This document shows positions 7,724-16,336 of a stretch of 64,000 bases of DNA, one piece after another. Under the pieces are notes generated by a model that searched no databases, had not been told where the DNA came from, and was given only the letters and a program-made list of their open reading frames with translations. How positions within the stretch are numbered: position 1 is the first letter of the stretch; every line of letters begins with the position of its first letter. The translations under genes and the position numbers were made by a program. Source of the stretch: Streptomyces sp. DSM 15324 (GTDB taxonomy: Bacteria; Actinomycetota; Actinomycetes; Streptomycetales; Streptomycetaceae); the NCBI RefSeq assembly GCF_001514285.1, contig NZ_KQ949023.1, positions 1-64,000 of the forward strand, in the 5' to 3' direction.

Positions 7724-9874
7724 ATGCCCGGGGACAGTGCCGCTTCGGCCCCCGGCCGGTCCGGGGTCCGACCGGAGCGGCCTGTCGGCCGGAAGACCAT
7801 GGATTCACGCTTCGGACGCCTCCTCGAAGGCGGGCTGCTCCAGGGCGGGATGCAGGGCAGCCCGATCCTGCGCCTGCTCCTGCGCTGGGTACGCCGGCCG
7901 CTGCTGCCCGTCATGCGGCTGTGGCGCCGCAACATCCAGCTCAAGGTCGTCGCGACCACCCTGCTGATGTCGCTGGGCGTCGTCCTGCTGCTCGGCTTCG
8001 TCGTCATCGGGCAGGTGCGCAACGGACTGCTCGACGCCAAGGTCAAGGCCTCCCAGGGCCAGGCCGCCGGCGGATTCGCCGTCGCCAAACAGAAGGCCGA
8101 CGAGGCGGTCGCCGCGGGCGGCGACGGGAACGCCGTCGACAGAAGCTCCCTGCAGAACGTCACCGAGTGGATGAGCGAACTCGTGTCGTCGCTGTCCAGC
8201 GGCGGCCAGGGCGCCTTCGACGTCGTCACCCTCCCCCCGGGCGACGACAGCGGCGGCGGACCGGGACCCCGGTCCTCCGGCTACGTCGACCCCAACAAGA
8301 GCGTCCCCGAAGCCCTGCGCGACCACATCAACGGCAACGCCGGAGCAGCCCAGAGCTACTCCCGCATCCTCTACAGCAACGACAAGGAATCCCAGCCGGC
8401 CCTCGTCATCGGCAAACAGCTCAACGACCCCAACGGCGACCCCTACGAGCTGTACTACCTCTTCCCGCTCACCCAGGAGGAGAAGTCCCTCAGCCTCGTC
8501 AAGGGCACCCTCGCGACCGCCGGGCTCTTCGTCGTCGTCCTCCTCGGCGCGATCGCCTGGCTCGTCGTACGGCAGGTCGTCACACCGGTCCGCATGGCCG
8601 CGGGCATCGCCGAACGGCTCTCCGCCGGGCGTCTGCAGGAACGTATGAAGGTCACCGGAGAGGACGACATCGCCCGCCTCGGGGAGGCCTTCAACAAGAT
8701 GGCGCAGAACCTCCAGCTCAAGATCCAGCAGCTGGAGGACCTCTCCCGCATGCAGCGGCGCTTCGTGTCCGATGTGTCGCACGAGCTGCGCACACCGCTG
8801 ACCACCGTACGGATGGCCGCCGACGTCATCCACGAGGCGCGTGAGGACTTCGACCCCGTCACCGCGCGGTCCGCGGAACTCCTCGCCGACCAGCTCGACC
8901 GCTTCGAGTCCCTGCTCGCCGACCTGCTGGAGATCAGCCGCTTCGACGCCGGCGCTGCCGCCCTGGAGGCCGAACCCATCGACCTGCGCGAGGTCGTCCG
9001 GCGCGTCGTCAGCGGCGCCGCGCCCCTCGCCGACCGCAAGGGCACGACCATCCGCGTCCTCGGCGACCAGCAGCCCGTCGTCGCCGAGGCGGACGCCCGG
9101 CGCGTCGAGCGGGTCCTGCGCAATCTCGTCGTCAACGCCGTCGAGCACGGCGAGGGCAAGGACGTCGTCGTCAAGCTCGCCGCGGCCGGCGGGGCCGTCG
9201 CCGTCGCCGTACGCGACTACGGCGTCGGACTCAAGCCCGGTGAGGCCACCCGCGTCTTCAGCCGCTTCTGGCGCGCCGATCCGGCACGCGCGCGTACCAC
9301 CGGCGGCACGGGCCTCGGACTGTCCATCGCCCTGGAGGACGCCCGGCTGCACGGCGGCTGGCTGCAGGCCTGGGGCGAACCCGGCGGCGGCTCACAGTTC
9401 CGCCTCACCCTGCCCAGGACCGCCGACGAACCCCTGCGGGGCTCGCCGATACCCCTGGAACCCAAGGACTCGCGGCGCAACCGCGGCCTCGGTGACCTGG
9501 GACAGGGCGGCAGGGGCGGCGAGAAGAGCGCCACCGTACCCGTGCAGCCCGCCCGCGAACCCCTCTCATCCGCACACGCCCCGCTGGCACCCCGCACGGC
9601 CACGGTGACCCCCACTGCCGACCCGACCGCCCTGCCCGGCAACGGCGCACGCGTCGTGGCCCGGCCCGCCGCCCCGGCCACCCGGACCAGCGACGAACCC
9701 GCCGACGGCACCGCCGCGGCACGCGCCGACGCGGGGCACAGGGACGCGGGGCACAGGGGCGCGGTGGGCAGAGACGTGACGCGCAAGGACACGGCATCCG
9801 GCGACACCCCTGGCCGGCCGGATGCCGGACCGCAGGGTCCGGACGAACAAGGGGAGGCATTCCGTGGGCGCTGA
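7724..9874 (+). CDS. mtrB: Two-component sensor histidine kinase MtrB
   Basis: A 716-aa membrane kinase, partner of MtrA. TM1 is about residues 66-92, followed by an extracytoplasmic sensor of about 170 residues and TM2 near 262-285. Next come a HAMP linker (VVTPVRMAAGIAERLSAGRL), the H-box SDVSHELRTPLTTVRMA, the N-box LRNLVVNAVEHGEG, and G-boxes DYGVGL and GGTGLGLSIALEDARLHGG. The last 150 residues form a low-complexity tail with repeated DAGHR units and no known domain. A second ATG at 7799 could be used, but 7724 is coupled to the mtrA stop. Its end overlaps lpqB by 11 bp, so the three genes form one operon. Confidence 0.95.
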   Translation: MPGDSAASAPGRSGVRPERPVGRKTMDSRFGRLLEGGLLQGGMQGSPILRLLLRWVRRPLLPVMRLWRRNIQLKVVATTLLMSLGVVLLLGFVVIGQVRNGLLDAKVKASQGQAAGGFAVAKQKADEAVAAGGDGNAVDRSSLQNVTEWMSELVSSLSSGGQGAFDVVTLPPGDDSGGGPGPRSSGYVDPNKSVPEALRDHINGNAGAAQSYSRILYSNDKESQPALVIGKQLNDPNGDPYELYYLFPLTQEEKSLSLVKGTLATAGLFVVVLLGAIAWLVVRQVVTPVRMAAGIAERLSAGRLQERMKVTGEDDIARLGEAFNKMAQNLQLKIQQLEDLSRMQRRFVSDVSHELRTPLTTVRMAADVIHEAREDFDPVTARSAELLADQLDRFESLLADLLEISRFDAGAAALEAEPIDLREVVRRVVSGAAPLADRKGTTIRVLGDQQPVVAEADARRVERVLRNLVVNAVEHGEGKDVVVKLAAAGGAVAVAVRDYGVGLKPGEATRVFSRFWRADPARARTTGGTGLGLSIALEDARLHGGWLQAWGEPGGGSQFRLTLPRTADEPLRGSPIPLEPKDSRRNRGLGDLGQGGRGGEKSATVPVQPAREPLSSAHAPLAPRTATVTPTADPTALPGNGARVVARPAAPATRTSDEPADGTAAARADAGHRDAGHRGAVGRDVTRKDTASGDTPGRPDAGPQGPDEQGEAFRGR

Positions 9875-11702
9875 CCGCCAGAAGCGCGACCGGCGCACAC
9901 CGGCGCGCGTGGTGGCGTACGCCGCCTGTGGCGCCGTACTGCTCGCCGGATGCGCCTCCATGCCCGACCGCGGCGACCTGCGTGACGTCGAGTCCACACC
10001 GCGCCAGGACACGCAGGTACGGGTGTTCGCCATGCCGCCCCGCGACGACGCTCCGCCCTCCGAGATCGTCCAGGGCTTCCTCGAGGCCCTGACCAGCGAC
10101 GACCCCAGCTTTGCGACGGCCCGGCAGTATCTGACCAGCTCCGCGGCCCAGAGCTGGCAGCCGGAGCTCTCCACCACCGTCCTCGCCGACGGACCCGGCG
10201 CGGAGGCCGGACGGTCGGGCGGCCGGGACGGCGGCGACACCTCCTTCACCCTGACCGGTACGAAGGTCGCCACCGTCGACGCCCAGCAGTCCTACACACC
10301 CGCCTCCGGCGGCTACAACCAGACGGTGCACCTCACCCGCGACAAGAAGACCGAACAGTGGCGCATCGACGTACTCCCCCAGGGGGTCGTCATGGGCAAG
10401 TCGGACTTCCAGCGGAACTACATGTCCGTCAACAAGTACTACTTCGCCTCCAACACCACCTCCGCCGCCTCCGGGCAGCCCATGGCCGTCGCCGACCCCG
10501 TCTACGTACGGGAACGGGTCGACCCCACGACCCAGATGGTCCGCTCCCTGCTCAGCGGTCCCACCAGCTGGCTCCGCCCCGTCGTCCGATCCAGCTTCCC
10601 CACCGGCACCGCACTGCGGAAGGGCGTCAGCGCGCTCGCGCCCGACGACCAGAACAAGCTGACCGTGCCGCTCAACGACAAGGCCGCCCACATCGGCCGG
10701 GGCAAGTGCGCCGAGATGGCCGCCCAGCTGCTGTTCACCATCCAGAGCGTCACCCCCACCGTGCAGGAGGTCGCCCTGCGGGCAGGCGGCCGCCAGCTGT
10801 GCTCGCTGGGCGGCGACGCCGCCGCGGGCGTCGCCACCCGCGGCAGCGAGGCCGACCCCGAGTACCTCTACTTCATCGACGGACGCCACCAGCTCCGTCG
10901 CATGCCCTCCGGCGCAGGCGCCGACGGCAACGCCAAGGCCGACCCCGTCCCCGGAGCGCTCGGCGACGGCACCAAACCACTGCTCTCGGTGGCCGTGGCC
11001 CGCGACGAACACAGCGCCGCCGGAGTCTCCCTCGACGGCCGGAGCCTGTACGTCACCTCCACCGTGGCCAGCGCCTCCCTCGGTGACCCCGTCCTCACCA
11101 GCACCGGCAGGACCGAGGCCGACCGCCTCACCACCCCCACCTGGGACGCACAGGGCGACCTGTGGATCGCCGACCGCAACCCGGTCGCCCCCCGGCTCCT
11201 GCTCCTGCAGAAGGGCGGCGGCAAACCCGTCGAGGTGCTCACGCCGCGGCTGGACGGCCGTATCAACGCCGTACGGGTCGCCGCCGACGGGGCGCGCATC
11301 GCACTCGTCGTGGACAAGGACGGCAAGCAGAGCCTGCTCATCGGGCGCATCGAACGGGCCGCGGGCAGCGGTGACCAGCCGTCCGTGTCCGTACAGGAAC
11401 TGCGCTCCGCCACACCCGAACTCGAGGAGGTCACGGCCGTGGCATGGGCCGGCGACAGCCGTCTCGTCGTGGTCGGGCAGGAGTCCGGCGGCGTCGAACA
11501 GGTGCAGTACATGCAGTGCGACGGCTCGATCCCCGAGTCCGGCACCCTGCCCGGCCTCACCGAGGTCACCAGCATCGCCGCCTCCGAGAACAGCGACAAA
11601 CCCCTCTTCGCGACCTCCAAGGACGGGCTGCTGTGGCTGCCCGGCGGGAGCGGGTGGCGCACCCTGAAGGAAACCGCCTCGACGGCGTTTTATCCGGGGT
11701 GA
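9864..11702 (+). CDS. lpqB: Lipoprotein LpqB (GerMN / beta-propeller)
   Basis: I start this 612-aa lipoprotein at GTG 9864, because GGGGAGG lies at 9851-9857; the open frame begins earlier at 9822 but without a ribosome site. The signal peptide ends in the lipobox LLAGC with C30 as the lipidated residue. A GerMN-like domain occupies roughly residues 190-310 (around MVRSLLSGPTSWLRPVVRSS) and the C-terminal half is a beta-propeller-like LpqB domain. In mycobacteria LpqB interacts with MtrB and modulates MtrA output; the overlap with mtrB supports the same role here. A strong terminator follows at 11742. Confidence 0.94.
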   Translation: MGADRQKRDRRTPARVVAYAACGAVLLAGCASMPDRGDLRDVESTPRQDTQVRVFAMPPRDDAPPSEIVQGFLEALTSDDPSFATARQYLTSSAAQSWQPELSTTVLADGPGAEAGRSGGRDGGDTSFTLTGTKVATVDAQQSYTPASGGYNQTVHLTRDKKTEQWRIDVLPQGVVMGKSDFQRNYMSVNKYYFASNTTSAASGQPMAVADPVYVRERVDPTTQMVRSLLSGPTSWLRPVVRSSFPTGTALRKGVSALAPDDQNKLTVPLNDKAAHIGRGKCAEMAAQLLFTIQSVTPTVQEVALRAGGRQLCSLGGDAAAGVATRGSEADPEYLYFIDGRHQLRRMPSGAGADGNAKADPVPGALGDGTKPLLSVAVARDEHSAAGVSLDGRSLYVTSTVASASLGDPVLTSTGRTEADRLTTPTWDAQGDLWIADRNPVAPRLLLLQKGGGKPVEVLTPRLDGRINAVRVAADGARIALVVDKDGKQSLLIGRIERAAGSGDQPSVSVQELRSATPELEEVTAVAWAGDSRLVVVGQESGGVEQVQYMQCDGSIPESGTLPGLTEVTSIAASENSDKPLFATSKDGLLWLPGGSGWRTLKETASTAFYPG

Positions 11703-11741
11703 TCCCTTCGGCGTCCGCCTTTCCGGAGTGGTCCTCCGATT

Positions 11742-11780
11742 AGGCCGGCCGGGCTCTGAGGAGAGCCAGGCCGGCCTTTT
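11742..11780 (+). terminator. Rho-independent terminator after lpqB
   Basis: An inverted repeat AGGCCGGCC-GGGCTCT / AGAGCC-A-GGCCGGCCT with a short GAGG loop, followed immediately by TTT. It sits 40 nt after the lpqB stop and closes the mtrAB-lpqB operon. Confidence 0.85.
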
Positions 11781-11870
11781 ATCTTACTTACCGGTCGGTT
11801 TTCCACAGGTCCCCCTCCACGGTTTTCCACAAGGGTGGCCGCCACCCTCTTCCCCCGGCACAGTGAAGAC

Positions 11871-13109
11871 GTGGACGGAGTGCGCAGGTGGTGGCAGGAG
11901 ATCGCCGGCCTGGTGCTGCCGGCCGAGTGCGCGGGCTGCGGGCGGGCCCGTACGGCACTCTGCCCGCGGTGCCGGGGCGCGCTCCTCGGAAACCGACCGC
12001 GGCGGGTACGACCGGAACCGGAACCGGCAGGGCTCCCCGCCGTGCACGCGGCGGCGCCCTACGCGGACGAGATCAGGGCGGTGCTGCTGGCGCACAAGGA
12101 AAGGGGCGGGCTGGGGCTGGCGGGGGTGCTGGGGGTGGCTGTGGCGGGGGCGGTGCGGGTGGGGTTGGGGGAGGCGGGGGTGGGGGAGGGGGAGGGGCCC
12201 CCGCCCCCGCCTCCCCTTCTCCTCCTGGTCCCCGTCCCCTCCGCCCCCGCCGCCACCCGCGCCCGAGGCCACGACCCCGCCCGCCGTATCGCGCTGGCGG
12301 CGGCCGGGGAGCTGCGCCGGGCCGGGGTGCGGGCGCGGGTGGCCCCGGTGCTGCGGCAGCGCCGGGCGGTGGCCGACCAGACGGGGCTGAACGCGCGTGA
12401 GCGGCAGGAGAACCTGGTCGGCGCGCTGGCGGTGGTGCGCGGGGGCGGGCGGTTGCTGTGCGGTGGGCCGGTGGTGCTCGTCGACGACCTGATGACGACG
12501 GGTGCCTCGCTCGCGGAGGCGGCGCGGGCGGTACGGGCCGCGACGGCGGCGGAGCCTCTGGGGCAGGGGCAGGGGCAGGGGCAGGGGCAGGCGCAGGCGC
12601 AGTACGGGACGACTGCCGGATGCGCGCGCGGTGCCCTCGGTGTGACGGGCTTGGGCGGGCCGGCGGCCAGCGGGGCGACGGGGGTACCCGGCGTGCAGGC
12701 GGTCCTCGGGGTGCCCGGGCTTCACGGTGCGGACGGCGTCCTCGACGCGACGGGCTACCCCGGCGCGCACGGCGTCCCCGGGCCGGCGGTGCGTCCCGGG
12801 TCGGCGGTGCGTCCCGGACCGGAGGGCGGCTCGTACCCGATGAGAGGTCGTCCGGAGGGCGGCCCGGGGCCGACGAGGATTCGCGGTCCCGGGGACGGCC
12901 CGGTCCGGGCGAGGGATCTCCGTCCCGAGGCGGACTTCGGGGGTGGTCGTGGTGGGTCGGCCGTGTACCTCGGGGACGGTCGGGAAGGGAGAGGGGTACG
13001 GCGGTTCCGGACGGCGGAGGGAGGTGCGCGGGCGGCACGTGGCGGTGACGTGCTCTGCGCGGCCGTGGTCGCTGCGTCGCCGGATTCCTTCGTAATAAAC
13101 CGGAACTGA
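11871..13109 (+). CDS. ComF family phosphoribosyltransferase-like protein with long Gly-rich insertion
   Basis: A 412-aa protein. The N-terminus has a zinc ribbon CAGC (residues 20-23) and CPRC (31-34). A PRTase domain includes ARGHDPARR (131-139) and the PRPP-loop motif VVLVDDLMTTGAS (201-213). ComF proteins take part in DNA uptake or nucleotide metabolism; the exact reaction is unknown. ComF homologues are usually about 220-260 aa. Here about 160 residues of Gly/Arg/Pro-rich sequence, starting with a GQ/AQ repeat at 231, separate the PRPP loop helix from the typical C-terminal strand (DVLCAAVVAASPDSF, near 393-407). A GTG at 11835 is an alternative start; neither has a convincing ribosome site. 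I chose 11871 because it matches the usual ComF N-terminus. Confidence 0.82.
   Translation: MDGVRRWWQEIAGLVLPAECAGCGRARTALCPRCRGALLGNRPRRVRPEPEPAGLPAVHAAAPYADEIRAVLLAHKERGGLGLAGVLGVAVAGAVRVGLGEAGVGEGEGPPPPPPLLLLVPVPSAPAATRARGHDPARRIALAAAGELRRAGVRARVAPVLRQRRAVADQTGLNARERQENLVGALAVVRGGGRLLCGGPVVLVDDLMTTGASLAEAARAVRAATAAEPLGQGQGQGQGQAQAQYGTTAGCARGALGVTGLGGPAASGATGVPGVQAVLGVPGLHGADGVLDATGYPGAHGVPGPAVRPGSAVRPGPEGGSYPMRGRPEGGPGPTRIRGPGDGPVRARDLRPEADFGGGRGGSAVYLGDGREGRGVRRFRTAEGGARAARGGDVLCAAVVAASPDSFVINRN
12560..12602 (+). repeat. Hexanucleotide tandem repeat inside the ComF gene
   Basis: Five to six in-frame copies of GGGGCA, drifting to GGCGCA at the 3' end. They encode GQGQGQGQGQAQAQ at the start of the unusual insertion. 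Being a multiple of 3, copy-number change would not break the frame. Confidence 0.85.
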
Positions 13110-13422
13110 CTGCGAAGTTGCGTCGTTGCAGCTAATGACAGGGTCAATTCACCTGAACGGAGGTATGGCGCAGTAGAGGGTGACGACATCCGTCCCAGCG
13201 AGATATGTTCGGTTGTGAGGGAAAGCCGCAGGCCACACCTCTCATTTCCGAATGCCGTGCTGCGGTTTGGGGAATCGTCCGCCGCACCTGGGGTGTAGAT
13301 CTCGCCGATGGGGGAGGAGGAGGTGGAAGTCACCAAGTCCGCGGTTCCGGTGCTCACCGGAGCCTGGTGCAAAAGGGAGACGCTCCGCACTGAGGCGGAG
13401 TGATCCGGGAACGGAGTTCTGC
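13110..13422. promoter_or_regulatory. Intergenic leader upstream of hpf (313 bp)
   Basis: No gene is seen here. Two sequences resemble sigma-R/ECF-type promoters: GGAAC (13102-13106, inside the end of comF) with GTT 18 nt downstream (13125-13127), and GGAAT (13271-13275) with GTA about 19 nt downstream. Such spacing fits the GGAAT-N18-GTT pattern known for Streptomyces sigma-R. These are pattern matches only; HPF genes are stress-induced, which makes them plausible. Confidence 0.3.
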
Positions 13423-14115
13423 GTGGACATCGTCGTCAAGGGCCGCAAGACCGAGGTGCCCGAGCGGTTCCGCAAGCACGTGGCCGAGAAGCTGAACCTG
13501 GAGAAGATCCAGAAGCTCGACGGCAAGGTGATCAGCCTCGACGTCGAGGTGTCCAAGGAGCCCAACCCCCGACAGGCCGACCGGTGCGAGCGAGTGGAGA
13601 TCACGCTCCGCTCCCGCGGCCCTGTGATCCGGGCGGAGGCCGCGGCCAGCGACCCGTATGCGGCACTCGACCTGGCGGCGGAGAAGCTGGACGCCCAGCT
13701 GCGCAAGCAGCACGACAAGCGGTACACGCGCCGTGGCGCACGCCGGCTCAGCGCGGCAGAGGTTCCCGACCACGTCCCGGGCGTGGCGACGCTCAACGGC
13801 AACGGACACCCCGTTCCGGCCGAAGCGTCGGACAGCGTGCCGACAAAGAAGATCGGTTCGCTGGAGGTGCAGGGCGACGGCCCCCTCGTGGTCCGGGAGA
13901 AGACCCACGTCGCCGCTCCGATGACTCTCGACCAGGCCCTCTACGAGATGGAGCTGGTCGGCCATGACTTCTATCTGTTCGTCGACTCCGAGACCAAGCA
14001 GCCGAGCGTCGTCTACCGGCGCCACGCCTACGACTACGGCGTGATCCACCTCGACACGGACCCCATGGTCGCCCAGGCGCACTCTCCCGAGGCGGGCGGG
14101 GCGCTGGGCGGCTGA
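13423..14115 (+). CDS. hpf: Ribosome hibernation promoting factor, long form
   Basis: A 230-aa protein starting at GTG 13423, with ACGGAG 6-11 nt upstream. The N-terminal S30AE domain (residues 1-105) starts VDIVVKGRKTEVPERFRKHV and ends near the Arg/Lys-rich helix KLDAQLRKQHDKRYTRR. A charged linker follows. The C-terminal dimerisation domain (about 165-225) has MTLDQALYEMELVGHDFYLFVD and VVYRRHAYDYGVIHL. The long form inactivates ribosomes as 100S dimers during stationary phase or stress. The open frame extends upstream to 13252, but that part is not conserved-looking. Confidence 0.93.
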   Translation: MDIVVKGRKTEVPERFRKHVAEKLNLEKIQKLDGKVISLDVEVSKEPNPRQADRCERVEITLRSRGPVIRAEAAASDPYAALDLAAEKLDAQLRKQHDKRYTRRGARRLSAAEVPDHVPGVATLNGNGHPVPAEASDSVPTKKIGSLEVQGDGPLVVREKTHVAAPMTLDQALYEMELVGHDFYLFVDSETKQPSVVYRRHAYDYGVIHLDTDPMVAQAHSPEAGGALGG

Positions 14116-14145
14116 CCCTGCCCGGTGACAGTGGTTGACGCGGTT

Positions 14146-14203
14146 GTGCCCCTGGAGCGCTGTGTGCGCCCCCAGGGGCACCCGTGCGCGACCCCCAGGG
14201 GCA
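14146..14203 (+). terminator. Hairpin with two alternative 3' arms after hpf
   Basis: GTGCCCCTGG (14146-14155) can pair with CCAGGGGCAC (14172-14181) in a 10-bp stem. The same arm can also pair with a second copy, CCAGGGGCA, at 14195-14203. There is no T-tract. It may end hpf transcription or lie in the leader of the downstream regulator. Confidence 0.45.
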
Positions 14204-14327
14204 GCGCTCTGTCACCGCTTTGTCGCACGGGCATGGAATCATGGCCGGTGCGGCCCAATCGGTGGGCCGCAGCCTTGGGTTGGCGCTGGCTCAGGACCAC
14301 AGCCGCAGCCTTGCAGGGGGAGGAACG

Positions 14328-15074
14328 ATGGCGGACAGCTTCGGACCGATGCGGGACGAGGATGCCGACGACGGCGTCGTCGGCATGGGCCCGGACGCGG
14401 GTGCTTCACGCAAGGAGCCGATCAGAGTCCTTGTCGTGGACGACCACGCCTTGTTCCGCCGGGGGCTGGAGATCGTGCTCGCGGCCGAGGAGGACATCCA
14501 GGTCGTCGGTGAGGCCGGGGACGGCGCGGAGGCCGTGGACAAGGCGGCCGATCTGCTGCCGGACATCGTGCTGATGGATGTGCGGATGCCCAAGCGCGGC
14601 GGTATCGAGGCGTGCACCTCCATCAAGGAGGTGGCTCCCAGCGCGAAGATCATCATGCTGACGATCAGCGACGAGGAGGCCGACCTCTACGACGCGATCA
14701 AGGCGGGTGCGACGGGCTATCTGCTGAAGGAGATCTCGACGGACGAGGTCGCCACCGCGATCCGGGCGGTCGCGGACGGGCAGTCGCAGATCAGCCCGTC
14801 GATGGCGTCGAAGCTGCTCACCGAGTTCAAGTCGATGATCCAGCGCACCGACGAGCGCCGGCTGGTGCCCGCGCCCCGGCTGACGGACCGTGAGCTGGAG
14901 GTGCTCAAGCTGGTGGCGACCGGGATGAACAACCGGGACATCGCCAAGGAGCTGTTCATCTCCGAGAACACCGTGAAGAACCATGTGCGCAACATCCTGG
15001 AGAAGCTGCAGCTGCACTCCAGGATGGAGGCGGTGGTGTACGCGATGCGGGAGAAGATCCTCGAGATCCGCTGA
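14328..15074 (+). CDS. Orphan NarL/FixJ-type response regulator
   Basis: A 248-aa protein started at ATG 14328 because GGGGGAGGAACG lies directly upstream; the open frame runs back to 14184 without support. After a short acidic N-terminus comes a receiver domain (IRVLVVDDHALFRRGLEIVL, acceptor Asp in IVLMDVRMPKRGG, MLTISDEE, KAGATGYLLKE). A LuxR-type HTH follows (LTDRELEVLKLVATGMNNRDIAKELFISENTVKNHVRNIL). No histidine kinase is adjacent, so it is an orphan. It is conserved between hpf and secA in Streptomyces as I remember. Target genes are unknown. Confidence 0.92.
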   Translation: MADSFGPMRDEDADDGVVGMGPDAGASRKEPIRVLVVDDHALFRRGLEIVLAAEEDIQVVGEAGDGAEAVDKAADLLPDIVLMDVRMPKRGGIEACTSIKEVAPSAKIIMLTISDEEADLYDAIKAGATGYLLKEISTDEVATAIRAVADGQSQISPSMASKLLTEFKSMIQRTDERRLVPAPRLTDRELEVLKLVATGMNNRDIAKELFISENTVKNHVRNILEKLQLHSRMEAVVYAMREKILEIR

Positions 15075-15080
15075 GGTCGT

Positions 15081-16265
15081 TCAGCGCAGGGCGGTGGCCA
15101 GGGCGCGGGTCACCGCTTGGGTGAGGGGGTCGCGCAGTTCCGGCGCGTCGACCCGTTCCACCCGTACGTCCGTGCAGTCGACCCAGCTCGCCGCCTCGAC
15201 CAGTGCCTCGGCGACCGCCGGCACCGCCTTGGGGCTGTGCAGGCCGACCTGTCTGGCGACCAGGGTGTGGCCCTCGCGGGCCGGGTCGACGCGGCCCACG
15301 AGCCGGCCGCCGGCCAGGACGGGCATCGCGAAGTAGCCGTGGATCCGCTTGGGCTTGGGGACGTAGGCCTCCAGGCGGTGGGTGAAGCCGAAGATCCGCT
15401 CGGTGCGGGCCCGTTCCCAGATGAGGGAGTCGAACGGGGACAGCAGGGTGGTGCGGTGGCGGCCGCGCGGCGGGGTCGCCAGGGCCGCCGGGTCGGCCCA
15501 GGCCGGCTTGCCCCAGCCCTCGACGGTGACCGGGACCAGGCCCGAGTCGGCGATCACCGCGTCGACCTGTTCGCCCTTGAGGCGGTGGTAGTCGGCGATG
15601 TCCGCGCGCGTGCCGACGCCGAGGGACTGGCCGGCGAGGCGGACCAGGCGGCGCAGGCACTCGGTGTCGTCGAGTTCGTCGTGCAGCAGGTCGGCGGGGA
15701 CGGCGCGCTCGGCGAGGTCGTAGACACGTTTCCAGCCGCGGCGCGTCACGCAGACGACTTCGCCGTACATCAGGGCGCGTTCCACGGCGACCTTGGTGCC
15801 GGACCAGTCCCACCATTCGCTGGTCTTCTTCGCGCCGCCGAGTTCGGTGGCGGTGAGGGGGCCCTCGGCGCGGAGCTGTTTGAGGACCTGGTCGTAGGTG
15901 CCCTCGGGGAGGTCGTGGTGCCACTGGGGCCGGTTCCGGTAGGCGCGGCGGCGGAAGGCGAAGTGGGGCCACTCCTCGATGGGGAGGATGCAGGCGGCGT
16001 GGGACCAGTACTCGAAGGCGTGGGTGTCCTTCCAGTAGGCGTCCTCGACGGCTGCCCGGCCCACGCGTCCGAGGCGGGCGTAGGGGATCAGTTCGTGGGA
16101 GCGGGCGAGGACGGAGATGGTGTCGAGTTGGACCGCGCCGAGGTGGCGGAGGACGCCGCGGACGCCGGCCCTGCGGTCGGGGCTGCCGAGGAAGCCCTGG
16201 GCGCGCAGGGCGATCCGGCGGGCTTCGTCTGCGGAGAGCTCGGTGCTGGGGCGCGGGGTCGTCAT
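15081..16265 (-). CDS. AlkZ/YcaQ-like winged-helix DNA glycosylase
   Basis: A 394-aa protein of the HTH_42 (AlkZ/YcaQ) family. These monofunctional DNA glycosylases remove bulky alkyl adducts or unhook interstrand crosslinks. The catalytic Q-x-D motif is present as VQLDTISVLARSHELIPYAR near residue 47. Other hallmarks are YWSHAACILPIEEWPHF, winged-helix segments around GPLTATELGG, and RTTLLSPFDSLIWERARTERIFGFTHRLEAYVPKPKR. ATG 16265 starts MTTPRPS; the open frame continues to 17468 only as shadow. It is convergent with the response regulator, with 6 bp between stops. The specific substrate cannot be read from sequence. Confidence 0.9.
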   Translation of the reverse strand: MTTPRPSTELSADEARRIALRAQGFLGSPDRRAGVRGVLRHLGAVQLDTISVLARSHELIPYARLGRVGRAAVEDAYWKDTHAFEYWSHAACILPIEEWPHFAFRRRAYRNRPQWHHDLPEGTYDQVLKQLRAEGPLTATELGGAKKTSEWWDWSGTKVAVERALMYGEVVCVTRRGWKRVYDLAERAVPADLLHDELDDTECLRRLVRLAGQSLGVGTRADIADYHRLKGEQVDAVIADSGLVPVTVEGWGKPAWADPAALATPPRGRHRTTLLSPFDSLIWERARTERIFGFTHRLEAYVPKPKRIHGYFAMPVLAGGRLVGRVDPAREGHTLVARQVGLHSPKAVPAVAEALVEAASWVDCTDVRVERVDAPELRDPLTQAVTRALATALR

Positions 16266-16336
16266 GTCCCGCACGATAGGCGGTGGCACTGACAGTCCGG
16301 GGTGAGCTGGGGATTCGTCCGGCGAGGAGGGTGTTC

